A stretch of 64,000 nucleotides of DNA from Oscillatoria sp. FACHB-1407. GTDB lineage: Bacteria > Cyanobacteriota > Cyanobacteriia > Elainellales > Elainellaceae. Shown one piece after another: positions 8,905 to 17,114 of this stretch (positions within the stretch are counted from its first letter, which is position 1; every line of letters begins with the position of its first letter). The position numbers and the translations under genes were made by a program. Where the stretch lies: assembly GCF_014697545.1 (NCBI RefSeq), contig NZ_JACJSA010000005.1, positions 186,001 through 250,000 of the forward strand. The letters are read 5' to 3'. Below the pieces are notes generated by a model. The model saw nothing but the letters and a program-made list of their open reading frames with translations, was not told the origin of the DNA and made no database searches.

Positions 8905-8973
8905 GCCGTATTGTGAAAACCTCCTGGGCTGATTCGAGCATCAGCCCAGGAGGTAACTATTTCACAATGCGGC
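8905..8973. repeat. Bipartite inverted repeat in a gene-free stretch
   Basis: An inner perfect 15-bp stem, ACCTCCTGGGCTGAT (8919-8933) with 8940-8954, is enclosed by an outer stem of GCCGTATTGTGAA (8905-8917) and TTCACAATGCGGC (8961-8973) with one G:U pair. It sits in the 490-base gene-free interval 8769-9259. The rest of that interval is AT-rich with no convincing gene, and probably holds the promoter of the gene at 9260. Confidence 0.7.
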
Positions 8974-9259
8974 TTAATCCATGGAAGAAAAGTTGCTTTA
9001 AAGACAGAAGTACTCTATATCTAAATATTCTACAGTTCAGTATGAAATGCAAAACTGCGAGGAAATATTTATTAATTAAGAAATAAAAATACCACCTTTG
9101 TGAACCATTTCTATTGAAGGCTTGACGACGTCTTTAAACATAGGGTCAATATCCCGGATTAGCATGAGGGTTGATACTCATATGGGGTGTCACCCTCTTT
9201 TTATTAACCCAAGATTTACGTATTATTTGTCCACAAGTGAAGTTCAATTTATTCCCACT

Positions 9260-9592
9260 ATGCAGCACAATCCATTTGCATCTATCTCAGTTCTATTAAC
9301 GCATTACTGTTTTGATTTAGAAGAACAGACAACTGAAGAAGTCGTAAAAAATTGGTTAGGAGAATATCCTGCCAAATGGGTTCTCTCTGCAATTGTTGAA
9401 GCACTTTATCAAGGACGCTACAAAGTTACATCCGTTGAAAAAATTCTTTTTCATTGGCGTCTTCGGGGAAAACCCAATAGCCATTTTGATCGAGAGTTTG
9501 CTGACCTGGTTTGTCGTGTTTTGTTACGCCGAGCAAGATTGAAAGCACAAAAAATGAGAGCGAGACAAATGCCTCTGCGTGCCGCTGCATAG
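9260..9592 (+). CDS. Conserved protein of unknown function, paralogue B
   Basis: The 110-residue product is a close relative of the product of 6192-6686, sharing SIS-LLTHYCFDL, WLGEYPAKWVLSAIVEALYQGRYKVTSVEKILFHW and HFDREFADLVCR. It lacks the Pro-rich tail and instead ends in a basic segment (RRARLKAQKMRARQMPLR). The start at 9260 matches the paralogue; the frame is open further up but without similarity. The two copies flank the XRE/sepF group. The helical, tryptophan-containing core may mediate protein or nucleic-acid binding, but this is a guess; the family is not known to me. Confidence 0.7.
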   Translation: MQHNPFASISVLLTHYCFDLEEQTTEEVVKNWLGEYPAKWVLSAIVEALYQGRYKVTSVEKILFHWRLRGKPNSHFDREFADLVCRVLLRRARLKAQKMRARQMPLRAAA

Positions 9593-9710
9593 ACCAACTT
9601 CAGGCTCTTCCTGCGTCTACCAACATTTGTTAGGTTCTCGCTTCGATGAACACTCGTTTGACTGAATTTTGACTAAGTTCTGACTAACTTTCAACTAACC
9701 CTGTAATGCC

Positions 9711-10520
9711 ATGTCTACTTGTTCTGTAAGTCAATCAAATGTTGACATCGACACTTATTTTGACACGCTAGATTTCGATGTCTCTGATGCGGATGTCACG
9801 ACTAATTTGATCAAAGCAAGCAATTCTGAATGCCGCTTTCAATTGCCTGTACCTGTGTATGAAGCGACTCACTCTGAGATCAAAACCCCTCTCGGTCAAC
9901 TTGCTTTGGAGCAAGCAGCGTATGAAGTGAGTTTACTGGCTCGACAGCTTGAAAGTGCCCCTTTTCATATCATTGAGCCATTTGAACACAGATATCCAGA
10001 TACACTTCCACGGGGTTCTAAGCCTTCCGCAATCCTGCGTCATTCAGTTATTGCCTTCGGGCTGATTGCATCTACTCTTCCGGTGTACATCCATTACAGT
10101 CAGTGTTCAAGCGCAACATCGTGTTTTCAGCAAGCTCAAAGCCAGGTGATGGAAGTAGTTGGCAATGCGAAGCCGTTTCCTCAGCAGGGTCATCGCCCTC
10201 AACCGATGCAAATGCTACCCAACACCGTTTCGAGTCCACAGGCGATCGCCCCTGTCGAGGATCCATTTAGAGAGGCAGTGAATCAAGCCATGCGAGCCGC
10301 CGAGCTAACGCAAACTGCCACGCAAGCGACTGAATGGGAAACCGTCGTCAACAGTTGGTTAGAAGCGATTCGCTTGATGAATTTGACACCCCCCACCAAC
10401 CCTCGATACAGCACAGCCGCACTCAAAGTTGAGGAATATGCGAAGAATTTGGCATATGCTCAACGCCGCATGAGAGAAGCAGTTCACGTTGCAGAAACCC
10501 CAACCCCCACCCGCCCATAA
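9711..10520 (+). CDS. Single-pass membrane protein of unknown function
   Basis: The 269-residue protein has an acidic N-terminal region, one hydrophobic segment at about residues 105-127 (ILRHSVIAFGLIASTLPVYI), and a C-terminal helical region. The last part (W-TVVNSWLEAIRLM, then YSTAALKVEEYAKNLAYAQRR) resembles a motif seen at the C-terminus of various cyanobacterial membrane proteins. The topology is likely N-in, C-out. The NACHT NTPase gene starts 41 bases downstream on the same strand, so the two could be co-transcribed. The function is unknown; a link to the NACHT protein would be based on position only. Confidence 0.65.
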   Translation: MSTCSVSQSNVDIDTYFDTLDFDVSDADVTTNLIKASNSECRFQLPVPVYEATHSEIKTPLGQLALEQAAYEVSLLARQLESAPFHIIEPFEHRYPDTLPRGSKPSAILRHSVIAFGLIASTLPVYIHYSQCSSATSCFQQAQSQVMEVVGNAKPFPQQGHRPQPMQMLPNTVSSPQAIAPVEDPFREAVNQAMRAAELTQTATQATEWETVVNSWLEAIRLMNLTPPTNPRYSTAALKVEEYAKNLAYAQRRMREAVHVAETPTPTRP

Positions 10521-10561
10521 ACCTAATTGAGTCGGGCGATCGCTACTAACCCAGTCCCCCC

Positions 10562-12676
10562 ATGAGATTTCAACGAGTTATGTTATCAGGAGCAGATGTG
10601 GTCAAAACACTGGCCTTGAGTATCTTTCAAATGCTGTTTGAGTCTAGTAGCAAAGTACTCTATCAGCTCAATGAGTCGCTACAACACGAGGTATTCAAAG
10701 CATCTAATCAGTACAACCAAAACTACTCTGAACGACACGGCACACTCAAAGTATTGGGAATGCGAGAACCCATTCCATTGGAATCGGTGTATATTGCGGT
10801 GCAATTTTTAGATAACAACGCGGTTCGTCGGTTTGAAACCATTGAAGCGTTAGAGAATGTTTATCGTCAGTCACAACAGCGAGGTTTCTACAACAAAGTT
10901 GGCAATCGCAAGTCGGGGCTAGAAGTGGCGAATCAAACCCAATACATGATGGTGTTGGGTGGTCCTGGAATGGGTAAATCTACCTTTTTACGCAAGGTGG
11001 GTTTGGAGATTTTGACGAGCGATCGCCCCCATTTTCAGCATGACTGCATTCCGGTGTTTATTGAGTTAAAGGAGTTTCGGTCGGGTGATATCGACATCGA
11101 AGGCGCGATCGCTAACGAGTTTGAAACTTGTGGATTTCCCTATCACCAAAAATTTACCCGTGCTGCTCTAGAACAGGGAAAACTGCTTATTTTACTGGAT
11201 GGGTTGGATGAGGTGCCTTCGGAACGGATGAGTGAGGCGATCGCTAAAATTCGCAACTTTGTCGATCGCTATGACAAAAATCGCTTTATCATCTCCTGTC
11301 GCATCGCCGCCTATCGTCACAACTTTCGTCGCTTTACCGATGTTGAAATTGCCAACTTTGACGACGAACAAATTTGTCAGTTTATTCAACACTGGTTTGC
11401 CGATGATGCCTATAAAGGGCAAGAGTGTTGGAGCAAGCTGATCAGCAGTGACTATGCTGCCGCTAAAGAATTGACCCATACACCTCTATTGTTAACCCTG
11501 ACCTGTTTGCTGTATCAACGCGCAGGGCAGTTTCCGACGAATCGGGCTACGCTCTACGAAAAAGCCCTGCGGACTCTGTTGGAGGAGTGGTCTGGCGAAA
11601 AAGGACTCCCCCAGGCATCCCTCTATCGCGGACTCGACACGAAACGCAAGGAGTTAATGATTTCTAAAATTGCCTATGATGCGTTTCAAAACAATCGCTT
11701 CTTTTTGTCGAGACGAGAGCTTGCCAGCCAAATTGAGCATCTGCTAAAGGAAATGTTGCCGGATGAACCATTCGTTGACGGGTACGCGGTTCTCAAGTCG
11801 ATTGAAGTCCAACACGGCATTTTAGTAGAACGGGCTGAAGGCATCTATTCGTTTTCCCATTTAACGCTGCAAGAGTTTTTAACTGCTCAACACATTATTG
11901 ATACGCGACAGAATGTGCAGGAAGTCGTGGTGCAACATCTGGTGGATCACCATTGGCGGGAGGTGTTTTTATTGTTGGCAGGGTTGCAACAAGCAGATGA
12001 CCTGCTACTGACCATGGAAAAACAAGCGGCTCGTTTGATCCAGACTCCCAATTTGCGAAACTTGCTGACCTGGGCAGACCACATCACAACCGGATCTGAA
12101 GGAAGCTACAAACCTGTTGTGAAGAGGGCGATCGCCATGTTTCTGGCACTTGACCTGGCGCAAGCCTTAGCCCTTGATCAGGCACGAGTGAGAAGTCTAA
12201 ATTTGGATATTGATCGCGCTCGCAACCTGGCTTTAGCCCTCGATCACACGCTGACCTTAAACCGAGCACTCGATCTGGCGTTGGTGCGTGCGCTGAATCT
12301 ATCGCGGGCATTGGATCTGGTAATCGACATCGCCCATAAATTTGAGGAGATCAAAATCTTTCATCAGGTGAAGTTCAACGTGCTCATTGCTTGGCTGGAT
12401 GCGCTCAAAGTAAAAGCTCCTCATTATCAGAAAACACTGGCATCGCGTAAAGCTTTTATCGAGCAAGTGCATCAAACCTGGTTAAATGCGCTCAATCTCA
12501 ACCGTGAATGGATTAATCTATCGCGTAGTGAAGTTACCGCCCTCGATCAGTATCTTTTCGCGAACCTGTTAATCGTTCAGTGCAGGCGATCGGCTGTATG
12601 GGTTTCACCGCAAACCTGGGAAACCATTGAGGATAAAATTATGCGGGTTCACTCAGCCTGTACTACTCTTTCGTGA
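10562..12676 (+). CDS. NACHT-domain STAND NTPase
   Basis: This is a 704-residue signal-transduction NTPase. Residues 1-125 are a helical N-terminal region without a recognised effector. The NACHT core starts near 127, with Walker A GGPGMGKST (133-141), Walker B LLILLDGLDEV (208-218) and sensor IISCR (about 244-248). A helical lid follows, ending in the FSHLTLQEFLTAQ motif typical of bacterial NACHT proteins. Residues about 525-590 form a degenerate Leu/Ala/Asp repeat (ALDLALVRALNLSRALDL). The C-terminal 60 residues (LFANLLIVQCRRSAVWVSPQTWETIEDKIM) resemble the short C-terminal domain of bacterial NLR-like defence proteins. NACHT proteins of this kind can protect against phage, so immunity is a fair but unproven inference. 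The start at 10562 is uncertain; ATG 10580 is the alternative. A partner gene follows after a gap of less than 30 bases. Confidence 0.9.
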   Translation: MRFQRVMLSGADVVKTLALSIFQMLFESSSKVLYQLNESLQHEVFKASNQYNQNYSERHGTLKVLGMREPIPLESVYIAVQFLDNNAVRRFETIEALENVYRQSQQRGFYNKVGNRKSGLEVANQTQYMMVLGGPGMGKSTFLRKVGLEILTSDRPHFQHDCIPVFIELKEFRSGDIDIEGAIANEFETCGFPYHQKFTRAALEQGKLLILLDGLDEVPSERMSEAIAKIRNFVDRYDKNRFIISCRIAAYRHNFRRFTDVEIANFDDEQICQFIQHWFADDAYKGQECWSKLISSDYAAAKELTHTPLLLTLTCLLYQRAGQFPTNRATLYEKALRTLLEEWSGEKGLPQASLYRGLDTKRKELMISKIAYDAFQNNRFFLSRRELASQIEHLLKEMLPDEPFVDGYAVLKSIEVQHGILVERAEGIYSFSHLTLQEFLTAQHIIDTRQNVQEVVVQHLVDHHWREVFLLLAGLQQADDLLLTMEKQAARLIQTPNLRNLLTWADHITTGSEGSYKPVVKRAIAMFLALDLAQALALDQARVRSLNLDIDRARNLALALDHTLTLNRALDLALVRALNLSRALDLVIDIAHKFEEIKIFHQVKFNVLIAWLDALKVKAPHYQKTLASRKAFIEQVHQTWLNALNLNREWINLSRSEVTALDQYLFANLLIVQCRRSAVWVSPQTWETIEDKIMRVHSACTTLS

Positions 12677-12703
12677 GCGTTAAGACTGCTCGTGCGTTTG
12701 GAC

Positions 12704-13660
12704 ATGTCAGAACCAATTTCGTATTCAAATCCTTTATCTAAAAAAAACACCAACCATTATGACGATCTTGAGTTCAAGGTTGTTGAGGTTCCTAATTCCT
12801 GTGCGATCGATCAAATTCTGATCCGCTTAGCCATTAATATCATGCAGGGTGGAGGGCATCGGTATGGTGCCTTTCTGGATGCGGCTATGACGGCTGCTAA
12901 GTTTGCGATCTATACCACCTATCTCAGTGAAGGAAAAAATTTTCGTAAAACGGGGTTATTGCATCACGTCGAACCCAAGCGTGTCAAAACCATTGTTCAA
13001 GAGGTAGAGTCTGCCCTAACAGAGGGCAAATTACTGAAAACCCTCGCCTCTCAAGAACCCTACTACTTAATCTATCTCCCACATTTGTGGCTAAAAAAGT
13101 ATCCCTGGACTCCGCCTCAGCCACGATTGCCGATGATCGGCTTAACCCGAGAGGAAAAGTTGGAGGTCGAAGCATCACTACCCAATGATTTGCCTAATGC
13201 TTTAGTGCTGACAGAATTTCAGTTTATGGAACTGATTGAGCTGTTGCATTTGGAGTCACAAAAAGATTCGTCAGAGGCTCATCGTGTTCCCCTCAGCGAT
13301 GCGTTAATCGAACACATCAAACTACGATTGCTCTACTCCGGCACCGTGGTTCAGATCCAATCCCCACGTGGATTTCCCTTTTATTGTCTGGCACGCACCT
13401 CCTACTCGCCTCAAGATAAGCGGGAACGAATCTACACCATGTTTGAGGATGTGGATGGTTTTTTTCAACTTTTACAGGCCTGGGTGAATAAGGAGCCTGG
13501 AGTGTTACGCGGGCTAGAGGTCTTTGAAGTCCCGATTGAGCGAAAGGAAGAAGCTCTACAGGAGTTAGACAAACTGATTCAAGCGTGGGCAGATAAGTAT
13601 CACCAGGAAGGCGGACAGCCCATGGTTTTGCACCTAGCCACAGGTCCTGTTAAAAGGTAG
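12704..13660 (+). CDS. Unknown protein encoded directly behind the NACHT NTPase
   Basis: I do not recognise this 318-residue soluble protein. Visible features are a helical segment RLAINIMQGGGHRYGAFLDAAMTAAKFAIYTTYL (about residues 42-75), aromatic/proline stretches (YYLIYLPHLWLKKYPWTPP), and a mixed alpha/beta C-terminal half with the phrase IQSPRGFPFYCLARTSY. No membrane segment or signal peptide is present. It begins 27 bases after the NACHT stop (or 15 with GTG 12692), which points to one transcript and related roles. It meets the convergent transporter gene with an 11-base gap and no terminator. It could be the effector, a regulator or an accessory factor of the NACHT protein; nothing in the sequence decides. 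Confidence 0.75.
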   Translation: MSEPISYSNPLSKKNTNHYDDLEFKVVEVPNSCAIDQILIRLAINIMQGGGHRYGAFLDAAMTAAKFAIYTTYLSEGKNFRKTGLLHHVEPKRVKTIVQEVESALTEGKLLKTLASQEPYYLIYLPHLWLKKYPWTPPQPRLPMIGLTREEKLEVEASLPNDLPNALVLTEFQFMELIELLHLESQKDSSEAHRVPLSDALIEHIKLRLLYSGTVVQIQSPRGFPFYCLARTSYSPQDKRERIYTMFEDVDGFFQLLQAWVNKEPGVLRGLEVFEVPIERKEEALQELDKLIQAWADKYHQEGGQPMVLHLATGPVKR

Positions 13661-13671
13661 CGCGTTGTTCT

Positions 13672-14847
13672 TCATTCTTTCCCTTTCACATGCAATACGA
13701 ACAACGCGAATGCTCCTGCCACCAATCCCCAAAAGGCAGAGCCAATTCCAAACAGAGTGGCTCCAGAAGCAGTGACAAGAAAGGTAATCAGAGCAGGTTC
13801 ACGCTCCCTGCCATCAGCCAGTGCTGTTGCTAGACCGTTGCCGATTGTGCCGAGTAACGCCAGTCCTGCGATCGCCAATACCAGTTCTTTGGGAAACGCT
13901 GCAAACACGGCTCCCACCGTTGCGCCAAATAGTCCAATGCAGATATAGAAAACACCCGCAGCGATCGCCGCAACATAGCGTCTCGATGGGTCTTCGTGGG
14001 CTTCACGTCCCATGCAGATGGCCGCCGTAATCGCGGCGAGATTCAGAGCGAATGCCCCAAAGGGAGCTAAGAGAATCGTTGTGGCTCCCGTCCATCCGAT
14101 CAGAGGCGAAATGGGCACCGTGTAACCCGATGCCCGAATAACAGCGACGCCAGGAATGTTTTGAGAAGCCATCGTCACGACGAATAGGGGCAACGCTACA
14201 CCGATGAATGCTCCAATTGAGAATTGTGGCGCAGTAAAAATGGGCTCTGCCAGTTCCAGACGAACGGTTTCAAAGCGTAGCAGTCCTTGAATAGCGGCGA
14301 TCGCAATGCCCACTACCAACGCTGCAACAACCGCATAACGGGGGTTCAACCGACGCACCACCAGATAAACACAAAACATGGCGAAGGTCATGACAAACTG
14401 GGTTTGCATTGCAGTAAACACCTCCAACCCAAACCGCAATAACACGCCCGCTAACATCCCAGAGGCGATCGACAGAGGAATGCGATTCATCGCTCGCTCA
14501 AACCAGCCCGTAAATCCGCATAAGGTAATTAAAACAGCGGAGATCAGAAACGCCCCGATCGCCTCCGCCATTGGGACTCCTGCCGCTGCGGTAATCAACA
14601 TCGCTGCCCCCGGAGTAGACCATGCAGTGACAACTGGAACGCGATAGCGCAACGACAACACGATGCAGGTCAACCCCATGCCCAATCCCAGTGCCCACAT
14701 CCAGGAGGCAATCTCCGCAGGGGATGCATTCAGAGCTTGCGCGGCTTGAAACACAATCACTGCCGAACTGGTAAATCCAACCAGAACGGTAACAAAGCCA
14801 GCAATCACTGCCGAGATGGAGAAGTCTTTGAAGAGAGTGAGATGCAT
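13672..14847 (-). CDS. benE: BenE-family benzoate/H+ symporter-like transporter
   Basis: The 391-residue inner-membrane protein has about 11-12 hydrophobic segments and the BenE signature near the N-terminus (GFVTVLVGFTSSAVIVFQAA, then VVTAWSTPGAAML). The family moves benzoate or similar aromatic acids with protons; the real substrate in cyanobacteria is not established. The AraC-type gene lies upstream on the same strand, separated by about 157 bases that contain GGGGAAT/GGGGAGT heptamers. Regulation of the transporter by that AraC protein is a reasonable inference. The 3' end almost touches the unknown gene at 12704-13660. Confidence 0.9.
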   Translation of the reverse strand: MHLTLFKDFSISAVIAGFVTVLVGFTSSAVIVFQAAQALNASPAEIASWMWALGLGMGLTCIVLSLRYRVPVVTAWSTPGAAMLITAAAGVPMAEAIGAFLISAVLITLCGFTGWFERAMNRIPLSIASGMLAGVLLRFGLEVFTAMQTQFVMTFAMFCVYLVVRRLNPRYAVVAALVVGIAIAAIQGLLRFETVRLELAEPIFTAPQFSIGAFIGVALPLFVVTMASQNIPGVAVIRASGYTVPISPLIGWTGATTILLAPFGAFALNLAAITAAICMGREAHEDPSRRYVAAIAAGVFYICIGLFGATVGAVFAAFPKELVLAIAGLALLGTIGNGLATALADGREREPALITFLVTASGATLFGIGSAFWGLVAGAFALFVLHVKGKE

Positions 14848-14897
14848 ATGGTGGGGAATGGGGAGTGGGGAATGGGGAGTGGGGAATGGGGAATGGG
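14848..14897. repeat. GGGGAAT/GGGGAGT heptamer repeats before benE
   Basis: About six 7-bp units GGGGAGT/GGGGAAT lie directly upstream of the benE start codon (minus strand). This is the complementary form of the pyrimidine heptamers at 220-300 and 6820-6855. The array separates benE from the AraC gene. Confidence 0.75.
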
Positions 14898-15004
14898 GTG
14901 TAGGGATTTGGCTTCGCCAAGCTCAACCCAAGTGGGGAAGCAGTGGCGTCCCCTTTTGAAACCTATGGAAGGAAGCAAGAGATTGCTAACTGCTCTATTG
15001 CATC

Positions 15005-15859
15005 CTACAGAGCTACTTCCGACTCGTATTGGACAGAATTGCGCTTTTGATATTGCCCCGGTGTAATGCCAAAAGCTTGTTTGAATAGGCGGTTTAAGTG
15101 GCTCTGATCATAAAATCCATGTTCTACCGCAATCTCTGAAAGTGACTTGGTGCTACACAGCGATCGCTTCGCCTGTAACAGTTGCCAGTGCCGCTGATAA
15201 CGATGGGGCGGTAAACCCACTTGTTGATGAAACGTCCGAATCAAATAGTAAGGACTCAACCCTGCCAGTTTTGCTAACACATCAATTGAGACGGATTCTG
15301 CATAGTGCGTTTCTAAATAATCTCGAACAATGGCGATCGCTTTGGTTTCTGGCTTGGGCGATCGCAATGCCAAATGGGACTGAGTATGCCGCAGCAATAG
15401 CTGAGAAAACGCCTCTAACAACAACGACTCTCGCGTGAGATGAGATGTCGGTTGGCTGAGTGCCACAAATAATCGGTGAAAGTGCGATCGCAATGATTGA
15501 TCCCAGACAATAGGTGCGATGAATGCAGGGAGGGGGCGATCGCACCACTCCAATTGAGTCAAAATATGGTGTACCTGTGCTGTACTGATGTAGATATTGC
15601 GAAATGTCCAACCCTGATTGGAAGCCGCTTGCCCCGTATGCACTTCCCCCGGATTAATCAAATTAAAACTGTTTGGCACCGCACAGCACGTCTGCCCCCG
15701 ATACCAAAATTCTCCTAATCCTGCGTCGTTCATGCCAATGGTATAAGTTTCGTGGAAGTGCTTTGCAAAGGCATGGCGAACGATATGAGCACTAAATAGC
15801 TCAATTCCTGAGATGTTGGGTTGCCACAACTCTGCAAAATCAATTCCAATGTTCATCAT
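15005..15859 (-). CDS. AraC-family transcriptional regulator
   Basis: The 284-residue protein has an N-terminal cupin-type ligand-binding domain (residues about 15-150, with HFHETYTIGMN and LINPGEVHTG). A C-terminal double helix-turn-helix follows (about 185-280, with VSIDVLAKLAGLSPYYLIRTFHQQVGLPPHRY and LSEIAVEHGFYDQSHLNRLFKQAFGITPGQY). It is a likely activator of the downstream benE gene, perhaps sensing an aromatic or amino-acid-like effector; this is inferred from position. The start could be either Met of MMNIG. Confidence 0.92.
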   Translation of the reverse strand: MMNIGIDFAELWQPNISGIELFSAHIVRHAFAKHFHETYTIGMNDAGLGEFWYRGQTCCAVPNSFNLINPGEVHTGQAASNQGWTFRNIYISTAQVHHILTQLEWCDRPLPAFIAPIVWDQSLRSHFHRLFVALSQPTSHLTRESLLLEAFSQLLLRHTQSHLALRSPKPETKAIAIVRDYLETHYAESVSIDVLAKLAGLSPYYLIRTFHQQVGLPPHRYQRHWQLLQAKRSLCSTKSLSEIAVEHGFYDQSHLNRLFKQAFGITPGQYQKRNSVQYESEVAL

Positions 15860-16137
15860 GTCATGGTTGGACTAACCAACTGTTGGCGTTGTTAAGAGAC
15901 GCAATTTAAGTGTGGGGAATACAGAAGCACTGTAGGCTATGGCATGAGTAGTGGCGATCGCTAGGTAGCGTTGGCTTCTCCCTTATTATGCGGCGCACTG
16001 AAACCTGTAAAGGTGATGTATTCGATCAAAAGTCTCATGACCATTATCGCGGTTCTTGTCCAATGCCTTGCCTTTACTATGCTCTCGAAAGTCTGTTGCC
16101 ATCAATTACACTAGAAACAAGCTCAGTGGTCAATCCT

Positions 16138-16701
16138 ATGGTTTCCAAATCAATTCGGTGGACAACTCGTGATCTCGATGCGATGCCCGACGATGGCGGT
16201 TGGAAACGCTATGAAATCATTGATGGAGAGTTATTTGTGACTCGTGCTCCCCACATTCGTCATCAAGGCGCAGCAGGTAAACTGCATGTCCGTCTAGAAA
16301 CTTGGTCAGAACTGACTGGTGCAGGAAGTGCTTTCCAAGCTCCAGGAGTGATTTTTACCCCTACCGATGCAGTGATTCCTGATGTCGTTTGGATTAGCCG
16401 AGATCGTTTGGCTAATGGCATTGATGAGGCAGGACACTTAATCGTCGCTCCTGAGTTGATGGTTGAAGTGCTCTCACCTGGAGAACTGAACGAGCAGCGA
16501 GATAAGGAAGTCAAACTCAAACTTTATTCCCTACATGGAGTACAGGAATATTGGATCGTCAACTGGCAACTGCGATCGCTCGAAGTGTATCGTCGCCATG
16601 ACGCTCAACTACAACTGGTTGCTACGCTCCTTCCAGAAGATACCCTCACGTCGCCTCTATTGCCAGAATTTAGCCTCTCAGTCGCTCAGGTATTTTTATA
16701 G
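16138..16701 (+). CDS. Uma2-family (DUF820) PD-(D/E)XK protein
   Basis: The 187-residue protein belongs to the Uma2 family, which is greatly expanded in cyanobacteria and has a restriction-endonuclease-like fold. The core motifs are PDVVWIS (about 80-86), PELMVEVLSPGE (about 104-115) and the lysine-containing KLKLYSLHGVQEYWIV. The start at 16138 (MVSKSIRWTTRDLDAMPDDGG) begins the conserved part; the open frame upstream to 15988 shows no similarity and is taken as non-coding. The biological role of the family is not settled. It stands alone, and no transposase is nearby. Confidence 0.88.
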   Translation: MVSKSIRWTTRDLDAMPDDGGWKRYEIIDGELFVTRAPHIRHQGAAGKLHVRLETWSELTGAGSAFQAPGVIFTPTDAVIPDVVWISRDRLANGIDEAGHLIVAPELMVEVLSPGELNEQRDKEVKLKLYSLHGVQEYWIVNWQLRSLEVYRRHDAQLQLVATLLPEDTLTSPLLPEFSLSVAQVFL

Positions 16702-16751
16702 TAGTGTGTTTTCAATAAAGCGCGATCGCCTCAAATTCAGCTCCAAATGCA

Positions 16752-16967
16752 CTACATAAACCGCTGATACAATCCCTGCAACAAATTCTCCAACTTCTCC
16801 TCAGAGCAACTTTCAATCAACGCATCATATACTTCAATCAGCTTTGCCGCATCGTCGCCCAAGGTTGGGCTAAACTCCCACACATCCTGCACCCACTCTT
16901 GGGCATTCGACTCTTCAAAAATGAGCCGTTCTAACAATTGCTTTGCTTCTGCTCTAGAAATCGCCAT
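16752..16967 (-). CDS. Small acidic protein of unknown function
   Basis: The 71-residue acidic helical protein (MAISRAEAKQLLERLIFEESNAQEWVQDVWEFSPTL, continuing to ENLLQGLYQRFM) starts at the ATG at 16967. Upstream codons to 17030 are open but low in similarity to ordinary coding sequence. It is convergent with the Uma2 gene. I do not recognise a family. The regular Leu/Ile spacing suggests a small helical bundle, perhaps a binding partner for another protein. Confidence 0.55.
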   Translation of the reverse strand: MAISRAEAKQLLERLIFEESNAQEWVQDVWEFSPTLGDDAAKLIEVYDALIESCSEEKLENLLQGLYQRFM

Positions 16968-17062
16968 ATCTATATGTGGGAGTGTAACCGAATATTCCTC
17001 CAAACCCCATACTACAAGGACGCACAGCAATTTGCCCCCGTCAGCAGGACTAAACGCAAAAT

Positions 17063-17090
17063 CCCCGGCTTCTTGAGAAAACCGGGGAGC
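17063..17090 (-). terminator. Terminator of ndhD1
   Basis: On the minus strand CCCCGG (17082-17087) and CCGGGG (17063-17068) form the base of a hairpin extended by TTCT/AGAA pairs, followed by ATTTT. It lies about 28 bases after the ndhD1 stop codon. Confidence 0.7.
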
Positions 17091-17114
17091 TGAGATTTAA
17101 CGGTATGACGTCAA

